Program-made: the position numbers and the translations under genes
The notes under the pieces: model-generated
What the model saw: the letters and a program-made list of their open reading frames with translations, nothing else
What the model was told of the DNA's origin: nothing
The model's database searches: none
Part shown: piece after piece, positions 57,165-64,000 of the stretch
Layout of the letters: the number at the start of each line of letters is the position of its first letter
Position numbering within the stretch: position 1 is the stretch's first letter
Origin: Sphingomonas kyeonggiensis
GTDB taxonomy: Bacteria > Pseudomonadota > Alphaproteobacteria > Sphingomonadales > Sphingomonadaceae
NCBI RefSeq assembly: GCF_014204495.1
Contig: NZ_JACHLN010000001.1
Coordinates: forward strand, 558,001-622,000
Direction of reading: 5' to 3'
DNA: 64,000 nucleotides

Positions 57165-57923
57165 TCAGACGCTCGCCACCAGGCCCTGCGCCACTGCGAA
57201 GGGTAGCCAGTTCGCCACGGCGGCATCCGCCGGCACCGCTTGCGCCGGATCGTCGGGCAGCAGCACCAGCCAGTCATATTGCCAGGGCTCGAGCGGCAGG
57301 CAGGAAACGCGGTAGTTCGCCCGCGCCACGGCGAGCAGCGTCGGATCGGGCCTGGGCGGAATCGGCTCGCCGCCGGCGAGCATCTCGCTGAAATCGAACG
57401 GCAGCGCGAGCAGGCGCATGCTGTCCGGCCGGTAGAAGCGCCGCGTGCCGGCCATCGCAAGCAGTTCGGCGATCGCGGGATCGATGCCGGGCCAGGCCGG
57501 TCCGGCGCCCTCTACCCCCCGCGCGCGATGGACCTCCGCCCTGGTCCGCTCGATCCGCGCCAGCGCGCCGGGTATCGCCTCGACCGCCTGGGGATTGCCC
57601 GGTGGACGCGCAGCATCGAGCCAATCGGCGAAGCGCGCGCCGAAATCGTAGAGCGTGTAGCTGCGCGACGGATATGCCGCGATATAGCCCTGGGCGAAAA
57701 GCTGGAACGCAGTCGGCCCGGCCAGCCCGGCGAGCAGCGGATATTCGCTCTCCAGGCACTCGACCAGCCGCTGGCGATAGCTGCGGGCATAGATATGGAT
57801 GCGGTCCTCGGCGGTGAGGCGGTTATCGCCGCGGACATGGTCGCGCGCGCCCTGATCGGACGCGGCGAGGATCGCTTCCTGCATCCAGTCCTGGAGACCG
57901 GCGAATTCGGGTTCAGGCGGCAA
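57165..57923 (-). CDS. DUF2063 protein, partner of the MNIO enzyme (BufC/MbnC-like)
   Basis: 252 aa from TTG 57923. The N-terminal DUF2063 domain reads YARSYRQRLVECLESEYPLL, then YIAAYPSRSYTLYDFGARFA; the C-terminal half is less conserved. DUF2063 proteins bind the leader of MNIO precursor peptides and deliver it to the enzyme. TTG 57923 overlaps the MNIO stop by 11 bases, with GAGGGG upstream; ATG 57884 is a fallback but would cut into the domain. It is the last gene of the operon, and the 63 bases before the glpX end show no hairpin. Confidence 0.85.
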   Translation of the reverse strand: MPPEPEFAGLQDWMQEAILAASDQGARDHVRGDNRLTAEDRIHIYARSYRQRLVECLESEYPLLAGLAGPTAFQLFAQGYIAAYPSRSYTLYDFGARFADWLDAARPPGNPQAVEAIPGALARIERTRAEVHRARGVEGAGPAWPGIDPAIAELLAMAGTRRFYRPDSMRLLALPFDFSEMLAGGEPIPPRPDPTLLAVARANYRVSCLPLEPWQYDWLVLLPDDPAQAVPADAAVANWLPFAVAQGLVASV

Positions 57924-58764
57924 GCGGCAGCCCCTCGCGCACGCGCCGCGCCTTCGCCAGCTCGGCGGCGACAACATCGAAGGCCGGGATATTGGCATCC
58001 CACTCGACCATGGTCGCGACCGGGCCGCAGCGCTGCCAGACATGCGCATAGAGCGGCCACACTGCATCGGGCACCGGCGCATCATGCGTGTCGATCAGAT
58101 GGGTGCCGTGATCACTTGGGCCCGCCAGATGGACCTGGACGACGTGCTCGGCCGGGATCGCATCGAGATATTCGAGCGGATCGAGCGCGTGGTTGAAGCT
58201 CGAGACATGGACATTGTTGACGTCGAGCAGCAGACCGCAGCCGGTGCGTTCGCACAGCCGGGCGAGGAACTCCGCCTCGGGCATCTGGCTGGCGCGGAAC
58301 TCGAGATAGGTGCTGGGGTTCTCGACGATCAGCGGGCGGCCGAGGAAATCCTGCACTGCGCGCACCCGATCGGCGACATGAGCGAGCGCCGCCTCGGTGA
58401 GCGGCAGGGGCAGCAAATCGTGGCTGTTCACCCCCTGCACCCCGGTCCAGCAGAGATGATCGGAGATCCATAAGGGACGGAACCGCTCGGCCAGGTCGCG
58501 CAGCTTGCCGAGATAGGCCAGGTCGAGCGGCGCGGTGCTGCCGATCGACAGCGACACGCCGTGGAACACCACCGGCCGGTGCGCCGCGACATGCTCGAAC
58601 ACCCGCATGCCCCAGCCGTGATTGTCGAGCAGGTTCTCGGTGATCGCCTCGAACCAATCGACGCCCCAATTCTCCGGGGGCGTCGACATCAGATGCGGGA
58701 AATGCTCCTCGCGCAGGCCCAGTCCGTCGCCGGGATTGGGCAGGCCGAGCCGGGGCTGCGTCAT
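57913..58764 (-). CDS. MNIO-family (DUF692) multinuclear iron oxidase, BufB-like
   Basis: 283 aa, a TIM-barrel enzyme of the DUF692/MbnB family. MNIO enzymes use two or three irons to modify cysteine or other residues of ribosomal peptides, for example forming thiooxazole or oxazolone. Expected segments are present: VSLSIGSTAPLDLAYL, ISDHLCW, ENPSTYLEF, LLLDVNNVHVSSFNHALDP, HLIDTHDAPV and VEWDANIP. It begins 13 bases after the ferritin-like gene, strongly suggesting that gene's product is its substrate or partner. No DUF2282 (bufferin) gene is adjacent. Confidence 0.92.
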   Translation of the reverse strand: MTQPRLGLPNPGDGLGLREEHFPHLMSTPPENWGVDWFEAITENLLDNHGWGMRVFEHVAAHRPVVFHGVSLSIGSTAPLDLAYLGKLRDLAERFRPLWISDHLCWTGVQGVNSHDLLPLPLTEAALAHVADRVRAVQDFLGRPLIVENPSTYLEFRASQMPEAEFLARLCERTGCGLLLDVNNVHVSSFNHALDPLEYLDAIPAEHVVQVHLAGPSDHGTHLIDTHDAPVPDAVWPLYAHVWQRCGPVATMVEWDANIPAFDVVAAELAKARRVREGLPLAA

Positions 58765-58777
58765 CCGCCTGCCGCTC

Positions 58778-61060
58778 CTAGGTCGAGGGCGGATAGGCGA
58801 GGCGCAGGTCGTTCGGCGGCTGCTGGACCAGCCCCTCGACCGGCTTGTCCGGATCGCCATTGACCTTGAAGGCGACGACCTTGGCGAAGGCCTGGAAGGC
58901 GATGTCTTCCACCTTATCGCCTTCCTTGAAGTCGATCGTGGCGATCTTCTTCGAGGAAGGCGCGCCGCAGCCCGGGGGGGTGGGCGTCGGCGAAGGTGAA
59001 GGGGTACCGCACAGATTCTTGTCGGCCTGGGCCTTGGGCGCGCCGCAGAGCACCGGCTTGGTGCTGCCGACCAGTGCCCAGACTTCCATCGTCCCCGACT
59101 TGGGATAGAGCTGCATCGCCGAGATCGGCACCGCGCAGCCCCCGAAGCCGCCGCAGATATTGTCGCTGGGCGCGGTGTACATCGGCCCGCTCGGGGTCGG
59201 AGTGGGCGACGGCGAGGGTGTCGGCGTGCCGCACAGGCCGCCATAGGTCCGGATCGTCACCGCCGAGCAGCCGCCGCCCTTGACCGTGGTCGGCGTGCCG
59301 CAGCTGCCGCTCGCCACCGGATTGGCCTTGGGCGCGTTCGAGGTCTTGGAAGACGCCGCGCCGCACCCACTGCTCGCCCCGCCGCAGCTGCCGCCGCCGC
59401 TGGTCAGCTGGACGAAGCCGCAGCCGCCCTGACCCTTGCACAGGTTCGAGCCGCGGCAGGTGTGGTAGATCGAAGTCTCGGCGCAGGCATTGGCGCCCCA
59501 TTTCCCGCCGATTTCCTCGACATCGAGTCCCTGGCAGGCGTGGTTGACGATGTACTTGTCCGGCTCGCCGACGCCGACCGAAAGGTCCGGCGTCTTGCCG
59601 AATACCGCCCAGGCAGTCGACATGCGGTCGCCCGATCCGGCCATCGACGGGAAGGGGAAGGACACGGTGGCACCCGCCGGGTTCCAGTAATTGTCGAGCA
59701 CGGTGGTGACGCCCTTGATCGCGCCGCACACCGCCTGGCTCATCTTCTGGAAATTGGCGGCCGCGTCGCCACCATTGTTGAGCGCATTGAGCGCCCCGGC
59801 AATCGCCTCTGGCGTGGGCAGGCCATAGGGGTTGTCGTTCGGATCATAGCCTTCGGTGGTGAGATCCGCGGCGGCCCATTTGCCGACCTTGGGCGACTGG
59901 TTCCAGGTCTCGAGCCCGCCGCTGCCGCGGATATCCTCGATCTCGCGGAAGCGGGTATAGTGATCGACACCGTCATTGTCGGCGCGCGCCGCAGCGTCTG
60001 CCGAGGGGACCAGCTTCCCTTCCATCGAATAGCTCGGATAGTCGGAGGCGAGGGCATCGCGGTTCGGGCAGTAGCTCGGGTTGACGTCGCCCTGGACGAG
60101 CTTGGCCTTCTCGTCGGTGAGCCGCTGGCCCTTCTCGTCATAGCGCGCGCCGAGCGTCGCGCCTTCGCCCTGATCGGTGATCGCGTTCATCATGTTGAGC
60201 GCCTGCTTCAAGGCGATCTCCGGATCGGTCATCGCGATCGTGGTCTCGAAGCCCATGAACTCGCGCATCGGATGGCCGGGGAAGCTGAAATTGTTGAACA
60301 GGTCGTTCTGCTGGCCGCCGGGGTTCATCACATGATCCCAGAGCCGCGTGCCGTCCGCGTAGCGGATCAGCAGATAGTCGCGGTAGCACTGGTACATATA
60401 GCCGATCGAGCCGAACATGATGTTGGCGTCGAGCTCCGCCACCGTGTCGTACTTGAACGGCACCTTGGGGAAATAGCGGTCCTTGTTGCGGACGATGTCC
60501 TGCTCCGCCGTCTCCTGCGGCTGCTCGATCGCGAGGAACAGCTTGATCCGCTCCTCGTCGAGCGGGCCGACATTGACCTTCACGTCCTTGAACCGGTTGG
60601 TGTCTGTCAGGTCGACGATGCCGGGGATCGCGGTGAGGCTGGGGCCATAGCAGGTCCAGCCATGATCGCCGCTCTGCAGCGTGGTCGCGGTGAAGCTGGG
60701 CACGGCGCCGATCGACGTGGCGAGGTTCGCCGCCATCTGCAGGTGGAGCATCTCCTGGATGAACACCGAGAAGACGATGTTGAACGCCTTCTTGTTACCC
60801 CAGCCCTTCTTGCCCGGCTTGTAGTCGGTGAAGGCGCTGGTCTTGGCGCCGGGCCATTGCCGGCCCTTGTAGAAGCTGTTCCCCTGGCTGGTGATCGGGT
60901 GCATGCCGGTGATCGAGTAGAGCGACGTCATGTAGAGCGGGATGGTGAACAGCTCGACATTGACCGCGGCCTGGGCGATCCAGCGCACCACCAGCTTGTC
61001 GGTTTCGAGGAAGGAAATAGGGCGCGCGGAAAGCTCGCCTGCCTTGTGCGTCAAATGCAT
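58778..61060 (-). CDS. ferritin-like (VioB/RebD-type) protein with Cys-rich tail, candidate MNIO substrate
   Basis: 760 aa. The N-terminal domain resembles the ferritin-like iminophenyl-pyruvate dimer synthase domain: E36 in VELFTIPLY, the E103-M-L-H106 motif in FIQEMLHLQMAANL, and further acidic helices. The C-terminal 250 residues are rich in Cys, Gly, Pro, Ser and Thr, with about 15 cysteines between residues 505 and 700: YHTCRGSNLCKGQGGC, SGGGSCGGASSGCGAAS, CGTPTPSPSPTPTPSG, CGAPKAQ and CGTPSPSPTPTPPGCGAP. There is no signal peptide. ATG 61060 is chosen because GGGGGAT lies 6 bases before it; TTG 61075 is an alternative. MNIO and DUF2063 genes follow directly. Confidence 0.85.
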   Translation of the reverse strand: MHLTHKAGELSARPISFLETDKLVVRWIAQAAVNVELFTIPLYMTSLYSITGMHPITSQGNSFYKGRQWPGAKTSAFTDYKPGKKGWGNKKAFNIVFSVFIQEMLHLQMAANLATSIGAVPSFTATTLQSGDHGWTCYGPSLTAIPGIVDLTDTNRFKDVKVNVGPLDEERIKLFLAIEQPQETAEQDIVRNKDRYFPKVPFKYDTVAELDANIMFGSIGYMYQCYRDYLLIRYADGTRLWDHVMNPGGQQNDLFNNFSFPGHPMREFMGFETTIAMTDPEIALKQALNMMNAITDQGEGATLGARYDEKGQRLTDEKAKLVQGDVNPSYCPNRDALASDYPSYSMEGKLVPSADAAARADNDGVDHYTRFREIEDIRGSGGLETWNQSPKVGKWAAADLTTEGYDPNDNPYGLPTPEAIAGALNALNNGGDAAANFQKMSQAVCGAIKGVTTVLDNYWNPAGATVSFPFPSMAGSGDRMSTAWAVFGKTPDLSVGVGEPDKYIVNHACQGLDVEEIGGKWGANACAETSIYHTCRGSNLCKGQGGCGFVQLTSGGGSCGGASSGCGAASSKTSNAPKANPVASGSCGTPTTVKGGGCSAVTIRTYGGLCGTPTPSPSPTPTPSGPMYTAPSDNICGGFGGCAVPISAMQLYPKSGTMEVWALVGSTKPVLCGAPKAQADKNLCGTPSPSPTPTPPGCGAPSSKKIATIDFKEGDKVEDIAFQAFAKVVAFKVNGDPDKPVEGLVQQPPNDLRLAYPPST

Positions 61061-61265
61061 GACAATATCCCCCAAGCTTCACAGATTACTGCGATGCCAT
61101 TGGGTTCCACCAATGCAATTGCTCCGTCAATCGACGAAAGAACCGATATAGTTGGAAGCACTATTTGTTACGGTTGCCACTCGATTTACTTTCTACTTGC
61201 GTAAATTCGAAGAACTTGCCCCACCGTCGCCACCCGCTATCCCTGTTCGCATGGGCGGAGGGGAA

Positions 61266-62009
61266 ATGACGCATGCTCTGATCGCGCCGGCGGTGCTGGC
61301 GGTGACGCTGACGGCGCTTGCCTGGCTGCACCGGGGCGGCCGTCGCCGCTTCGATCGCTTCCGGGGGATCGAGGACAGCGCCGACCGCAGGCGCACCTAT
61401 CTGCGCTGGGCCGCGCATGGCTGCCTGAGCAATCTGGGCATCCCCCTGGTCGGCCTGGCGCTGCTCGGCCGGATCGACGCGATGTGGTCCTTTCCGGGGG
61501 AATTCGCCGCGCTCGCCTGGACCCTGCCCTATTTCTCGATGGACGACCCGACGCTCCTTCCCATCCTGCTGATCGGGCTGCCGCTGGGAAGCCTGTTGAG
61601 CATCTGGATCGCGCTGCGCGGTCCGTCGCCCCGGGCACGGCGCGGCTATGACCTTACCCCGATGCTGCCGCGCAACCGCGCCGAGCTGCTGGCGATCCTG
61701 CCGCTGGTGATCAATGCCGGGGTCAGCGAGGAAATCTATTTCCGGCTCTACCTGCCGCTGCTGCTGGTGCTTTGCGGGGTTCCGGACTGGGCGGCGTTCC
61801 TGATCGCCCTTGCCATCTTCGCCGCGGTCCACCGCTACCAGGGCTGGCTGGGGATCGTGCTGACCGGCGCCGGCGGCGCGGCGTTCACCCTCTTCTATCT
61901 CGGCGGCTGGGGCCTGATGCTGCCGATCCTGCTGCACCTGATGGCGAACCTGAACGCGCTGGTGCTGCGCCCCGCCGTGCGCCTGCGCTTTCGGCCGCGA
62001 ACCGATTGA
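61266..62009 (+). CDS. CPBP-family intramembrane protease
   Basis: 247 aa with about seven hydrophobic spans. The CAAX/CPBP catalytic residues are E155-E156 in VSEEIYFR with R160, H189 in FAAVHRYQG, and H224/N228 in HLMANLN. ATG 61266 has GGAGG 4-8 bases upstream. It is divergent from the ferritin-like operon with a 205-base gap that shows no clear hairpin; whether it belongs to that system is unknown. Family roles include bacteriocin self-immunity and processing. Confidence 0.85.
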   Translation: MTHALIAPAVLAVTLTALAWLHRGGRRRFDRFRGIEDSADRRRTYLRWAAHGCLSNLGIPLVGLALLGRIDAMWSFPGEFAALAWTLPYFSMDDPTLLPILLIGLPLGSLLSIWIALRGPSPRARRGYDLTPMLPRNRAELLAILPLVINAGVSEEIYFRLYLPLLLVLCGVPDWAAFLIALAIFAAVHRYQGWLGIVLTGAGGAAFTLFYLGGWGLMLPILLHLMANLNALVLRPAVRLRFRPRTD

Positions 62010-62065
62010 CAGCGGCAACACACCGATTACCCCTCCCGCATTCGAGTTTCTTGGGGAGGTAAAAC

Positions 62066-63916
62066 ATGCGGTTGGTCAGTCTGCTCGGTCTCGCGATCGC
62101 CCTTGCTCCGGTCACCGCGGCACCCGCGCAGCAAGCGGGCACCACCAATCCCGACGAGACCCTGTTCGTCCGCGAGGAGGCGATGATCCCGATGCGCGAC
62201 GGCGTGAAGCTGCACACCGTCATCCTGCGTCTGAAGAGCCAGACGGGCCCATTGCCGATCCTGCTCACCCGCACGCCCTATGGCGCGCCGTCGGGTGCTC
62301 CGCCCCGAATCCCGGCCAGCTGGGCCGCGCTGATGAAGGACGGCTACGTCATGGTGACGCAGGACATGCGCGGCCGCTTCGCCTCCGAAGGTGGGCCGTT
62401 CACCCTCTCGACCGAGATCAAGACCGGCAAGAACGCCGTCGATGAATCGACCGATGCCTATGATACGATCGACTGGCTGGTGAAGAATGTGAAGCCGAAC
62501 AACGGCAAGGTCGGCATGTGGGGCGTCTCCTATCCCGGCCTGACCGCCGCGATCTCGCTCGCTCGCCCGCACCCGGCGCTCAAGGCGATCAGCCCGCAGG
62601 CGGCGTGGATCGATTACTGGAAGAATGACGACCTGCACCGCTGGGGCGCGATGCGGCTTACCTATGCCAGCGACTGGGTGAACAGCCTCCAGGCCGACAA
62701 GACCAATGACGGCATCGACCTGTACGATCGCTACGACACGTACGAGTGGTTCCTCAAGGCCGGCTCGCCCGCCGATATCGAGGAGAAATATTTCAAGGGC
62801 CGGGTGCCGCTCTACAAGCAGATGATCGAGCATCCCGACTATGACGAATTCTGGAAGAAGCAGGTCTGGTCGGACACGCTGAAGAAGACCACCGTGCCGA
62901 CGCTCAACGTCGCCGGCTACTGGGACCAGGAGGACCCCTGGGGCAGCTGGCAGATCTTCTACAAGCAGCGCGAGAACGACCCCAACAACCTGGCGCTGAT
63001 GGTCGCCGGGCCGTGGAACCATGGCAGCTGGCGCTCGCCGGGCAACGCCGTGGGGCGCATCCCGTTCGGCGTGGATAGTGGCACCCAGTTCATGCAGGAG
63101 GTGGAGGCGCCGTTCTTCGCCTATTGGCTGCACGGCAAGGGCAGCAAGCCGGACTATCGGATGAAGAGCTTCCAGTCGGGCAGCTGGCAGTGGAAGACCT
63201 ACAATCAGTGGCCGCTGGCCGGCGCGACCAGCAAGAGCCTGTACCTCCACGCCGATGGCAGCGTGTCGTTCACCGCACCGGCGCAGGGCGAGGGCTGCCG
63301 CGAATATATCTCCGATCCCGCCAACCCGGTACCGTTCCGCGCGCGGCCGATGTCGGCGACCTATGCCACGCCCGAATGGCGCTGGTGGGAAGCCGAGGAC
63401 CAGCGCTTCGTCGATTATCGCCCGGACGTGCTGAGCTACACCAGCGCCCCGCTCGATGCCGACCTGACCGTGACCGGCGCGATCACCGCCAGCCTGATGG
63501 CGGCGACCAGCGGGACGGACAGCGACTTCGTGGTCAAGCTGATCGACGTCTTCCCGGAGGACTACGAGAAGCCGCCAACGGCCGCGGGCGCCTATGCGCG
63601 CGGGCTCAACGGCTATCAGCTGCCGATCGCGATGGAAGTGAAGCGCGGCCGCTATCTCCAGTCGTTCGAGAAGGCGACGCCGCTGGTGCCGAACCAGGTG
63701 AACGACTGGTCGATCCCGCTGCGCGACCATGACCATGTCTTCAAGAAGGGCCACCGCATCATGGTGCAGATCCAGTCGAGCTGGTTCCCGATGATCGATC
63801 GCAACCCGCAGACCTTCGTGCCGAACATCTACAAGGCCAAGCCGGCGGACTACCAGAAGGCCACGCAGAAGGTGTGCTCGGGCTCGGCGATCATGCTGCC
63901 GGTGGTCGGCAACTAG
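62066..63916 (+). CDS. CocE/NonD-family (X-Pro peptidase-like) alpha/beta hydrolase, exported
   Basis: 616 aa with a signal peptide (MRLVSLLGLAIALAPVTAAP). The nucleophile is S155 in GMWGVSYPG, with the Asp in YWDQEDPWG and the His in GPWNHGSW following; FRARPMSATYATPEWRWWEA leads into the C-terminal jelly-roll. This fits the S15/CocE family, which includes alpha-amino acid ester hydrolases and glutaryl-7-ACA acylases. Substrate unknown. GGGGAGG lies about 5 bases before the ATG. Confidence 0.92.
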   Translation: MRLVSLLGLAIALAPVTAAPAQQAGTTNPDETLFVREEAMIPMRDGVKLHTVILRLKSQTGPLPILLTRTPYGAPSGAPPRIPASWAALMKDGYVMVTQDMRGRFASEGGPFTLSTEIKTGKNAVDESTDAYDTIDWLVKNVKPNNGKVGMWGVSYPGLTAAISLARPHPALKAISPQAAWIDYWKNDDLHRWGAMRLTYASDWVNSLQADKTNDGIDLYDRYDTYEWFLKAGSPADIEEKYFKGRVPLYKQMIEHPDYDEFWKKQVWSDTLKKTTVPTLNVAGYWDQEDPWGSWQIFYKQRENDPNNLALMVAGPWNHGSWRSPGNAVGRIPFGVDSGTQFMQEVEAPFFAYWLHGKGSKPDYRMKSFQSGSWQWKTYNQWPLAGATSKSLYLHADGSVSFTAPAQGEGCREYISDPANPVPFRARPMSATYATPEWRWWEAEDQRFVDYRPDVLSYTSAPLDADLTVTGAITASLMAATSGTDSDFVVKLIDVFPEDYEKPPTAAGAYARGLNGYQLPIAMEVKRGRYLQSFEKATPLVPNQVNDWSIPLRDHDHVFKKGHRIMVQIQSSWFPMIDRNPQTFVPNIYKAKPADYQKATQKVCSGSAIMLPVVGN

Positions 63917-64000
63917 GCGAGGACGCGCTCCCGATAATGCTCGAGCACAGCATCGAGCGCGTCGGGGGAGATGGAGAGGCGCAGCCCCTGGGCTGCGCCC
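63913..64000 (-). CDS. 3' end of an unidentified gene
   Basis: The minus strand reads into a TAG at 63915-63913 with about 28 residues before it, ending LDAVLEHYRERVLA, which looks like a helical C-terminus. The stop overlaps the stop of the hydrolase gene by 3-4 bases. Family unknown. Confidence 0.5.
   Translation of the reverse strand, partial: GAAQGLRLSISPDALDAVLEHYRERVLA

Noticed and set aside
59462..61204. Plus-strand 580-aa open frame
   Set aside because: Antisense to the ferritin-like gene; no motif and no ribosome site.

Overview
The window is GC-rich (roughly two-thirds G+C by eye), densely coded chromosomal DNA, most likely from a sphingomonad-type alphaproteobacterium. The basis is the style of GyrB, RecF, PEP carboxylase and GlpX, the hom-glpX neighbourhood, and the many CCGGCGAAGGCCGG palindromes. 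I saw no rRNA, tRNA, CRISPR array, transposase or phage gene.

Layout. 1-6.3 kb is a housekeeping core: recF (carrying an in-frame palindromic insertion), an M20 peptidase and gyrB. 6.4-27.8 kb is a type I secretion locus on the minus strand. It holds a 5758-residue RTX/cadherin-repeat protein, then a HlyC-like lysine acyltransferase, a HlyB-type ABC exporter and a HlyD-type adaptor, in the order A-C-B-D. A lipoprotein gene lies one base upstream of the giant gene and looks translationally coupled to it. 29.0-32.7 kb holds a three-gene module I do not recognise: a three-span membrane protein, a one-span protein with a possible VWA-like fold, and a divergent HTH regulator. 32.7-42.6 kb carries secreted proteins of unknown function, a lipase-like pseudogene, a LysR/SDR pair, a DUF4198 protein, an RlpA-like protein, an MpaB-like oxygenase and an L,D-transpeptidase. 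43.0-57.1 kb is mostly metabolic and envelope genes: ppc, a thioesterase, an ExbD-like protein, an MFS pump, a second lipase-like paralogue, a 2OG-Fe(II) oxygenase, hom and glpX.

57.2-61.1 kb holds a compact minus-strand operon: a 760-residue ferritin-like protein with a Cys/Gly/Pro-rich tail, then an MNIO (DUF692) enzyme and its DUF2063 partner. MNIO/DUF2063 pairs normally modify cysteines of small precursor peptides. Here the only Cys-rich candidate next to them is a large ferritin-like protein, which makes this the best candidate for an undescribed system. The window ends with a CPBP protease, a CocE/NonD-type hydrolase and the 3' end of one more gene.

At least three families of palindromic repeats are scattered between genes, mostly as inverted pairs just after stop codons. 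One family has also entered the recF reading frame without breaking it.
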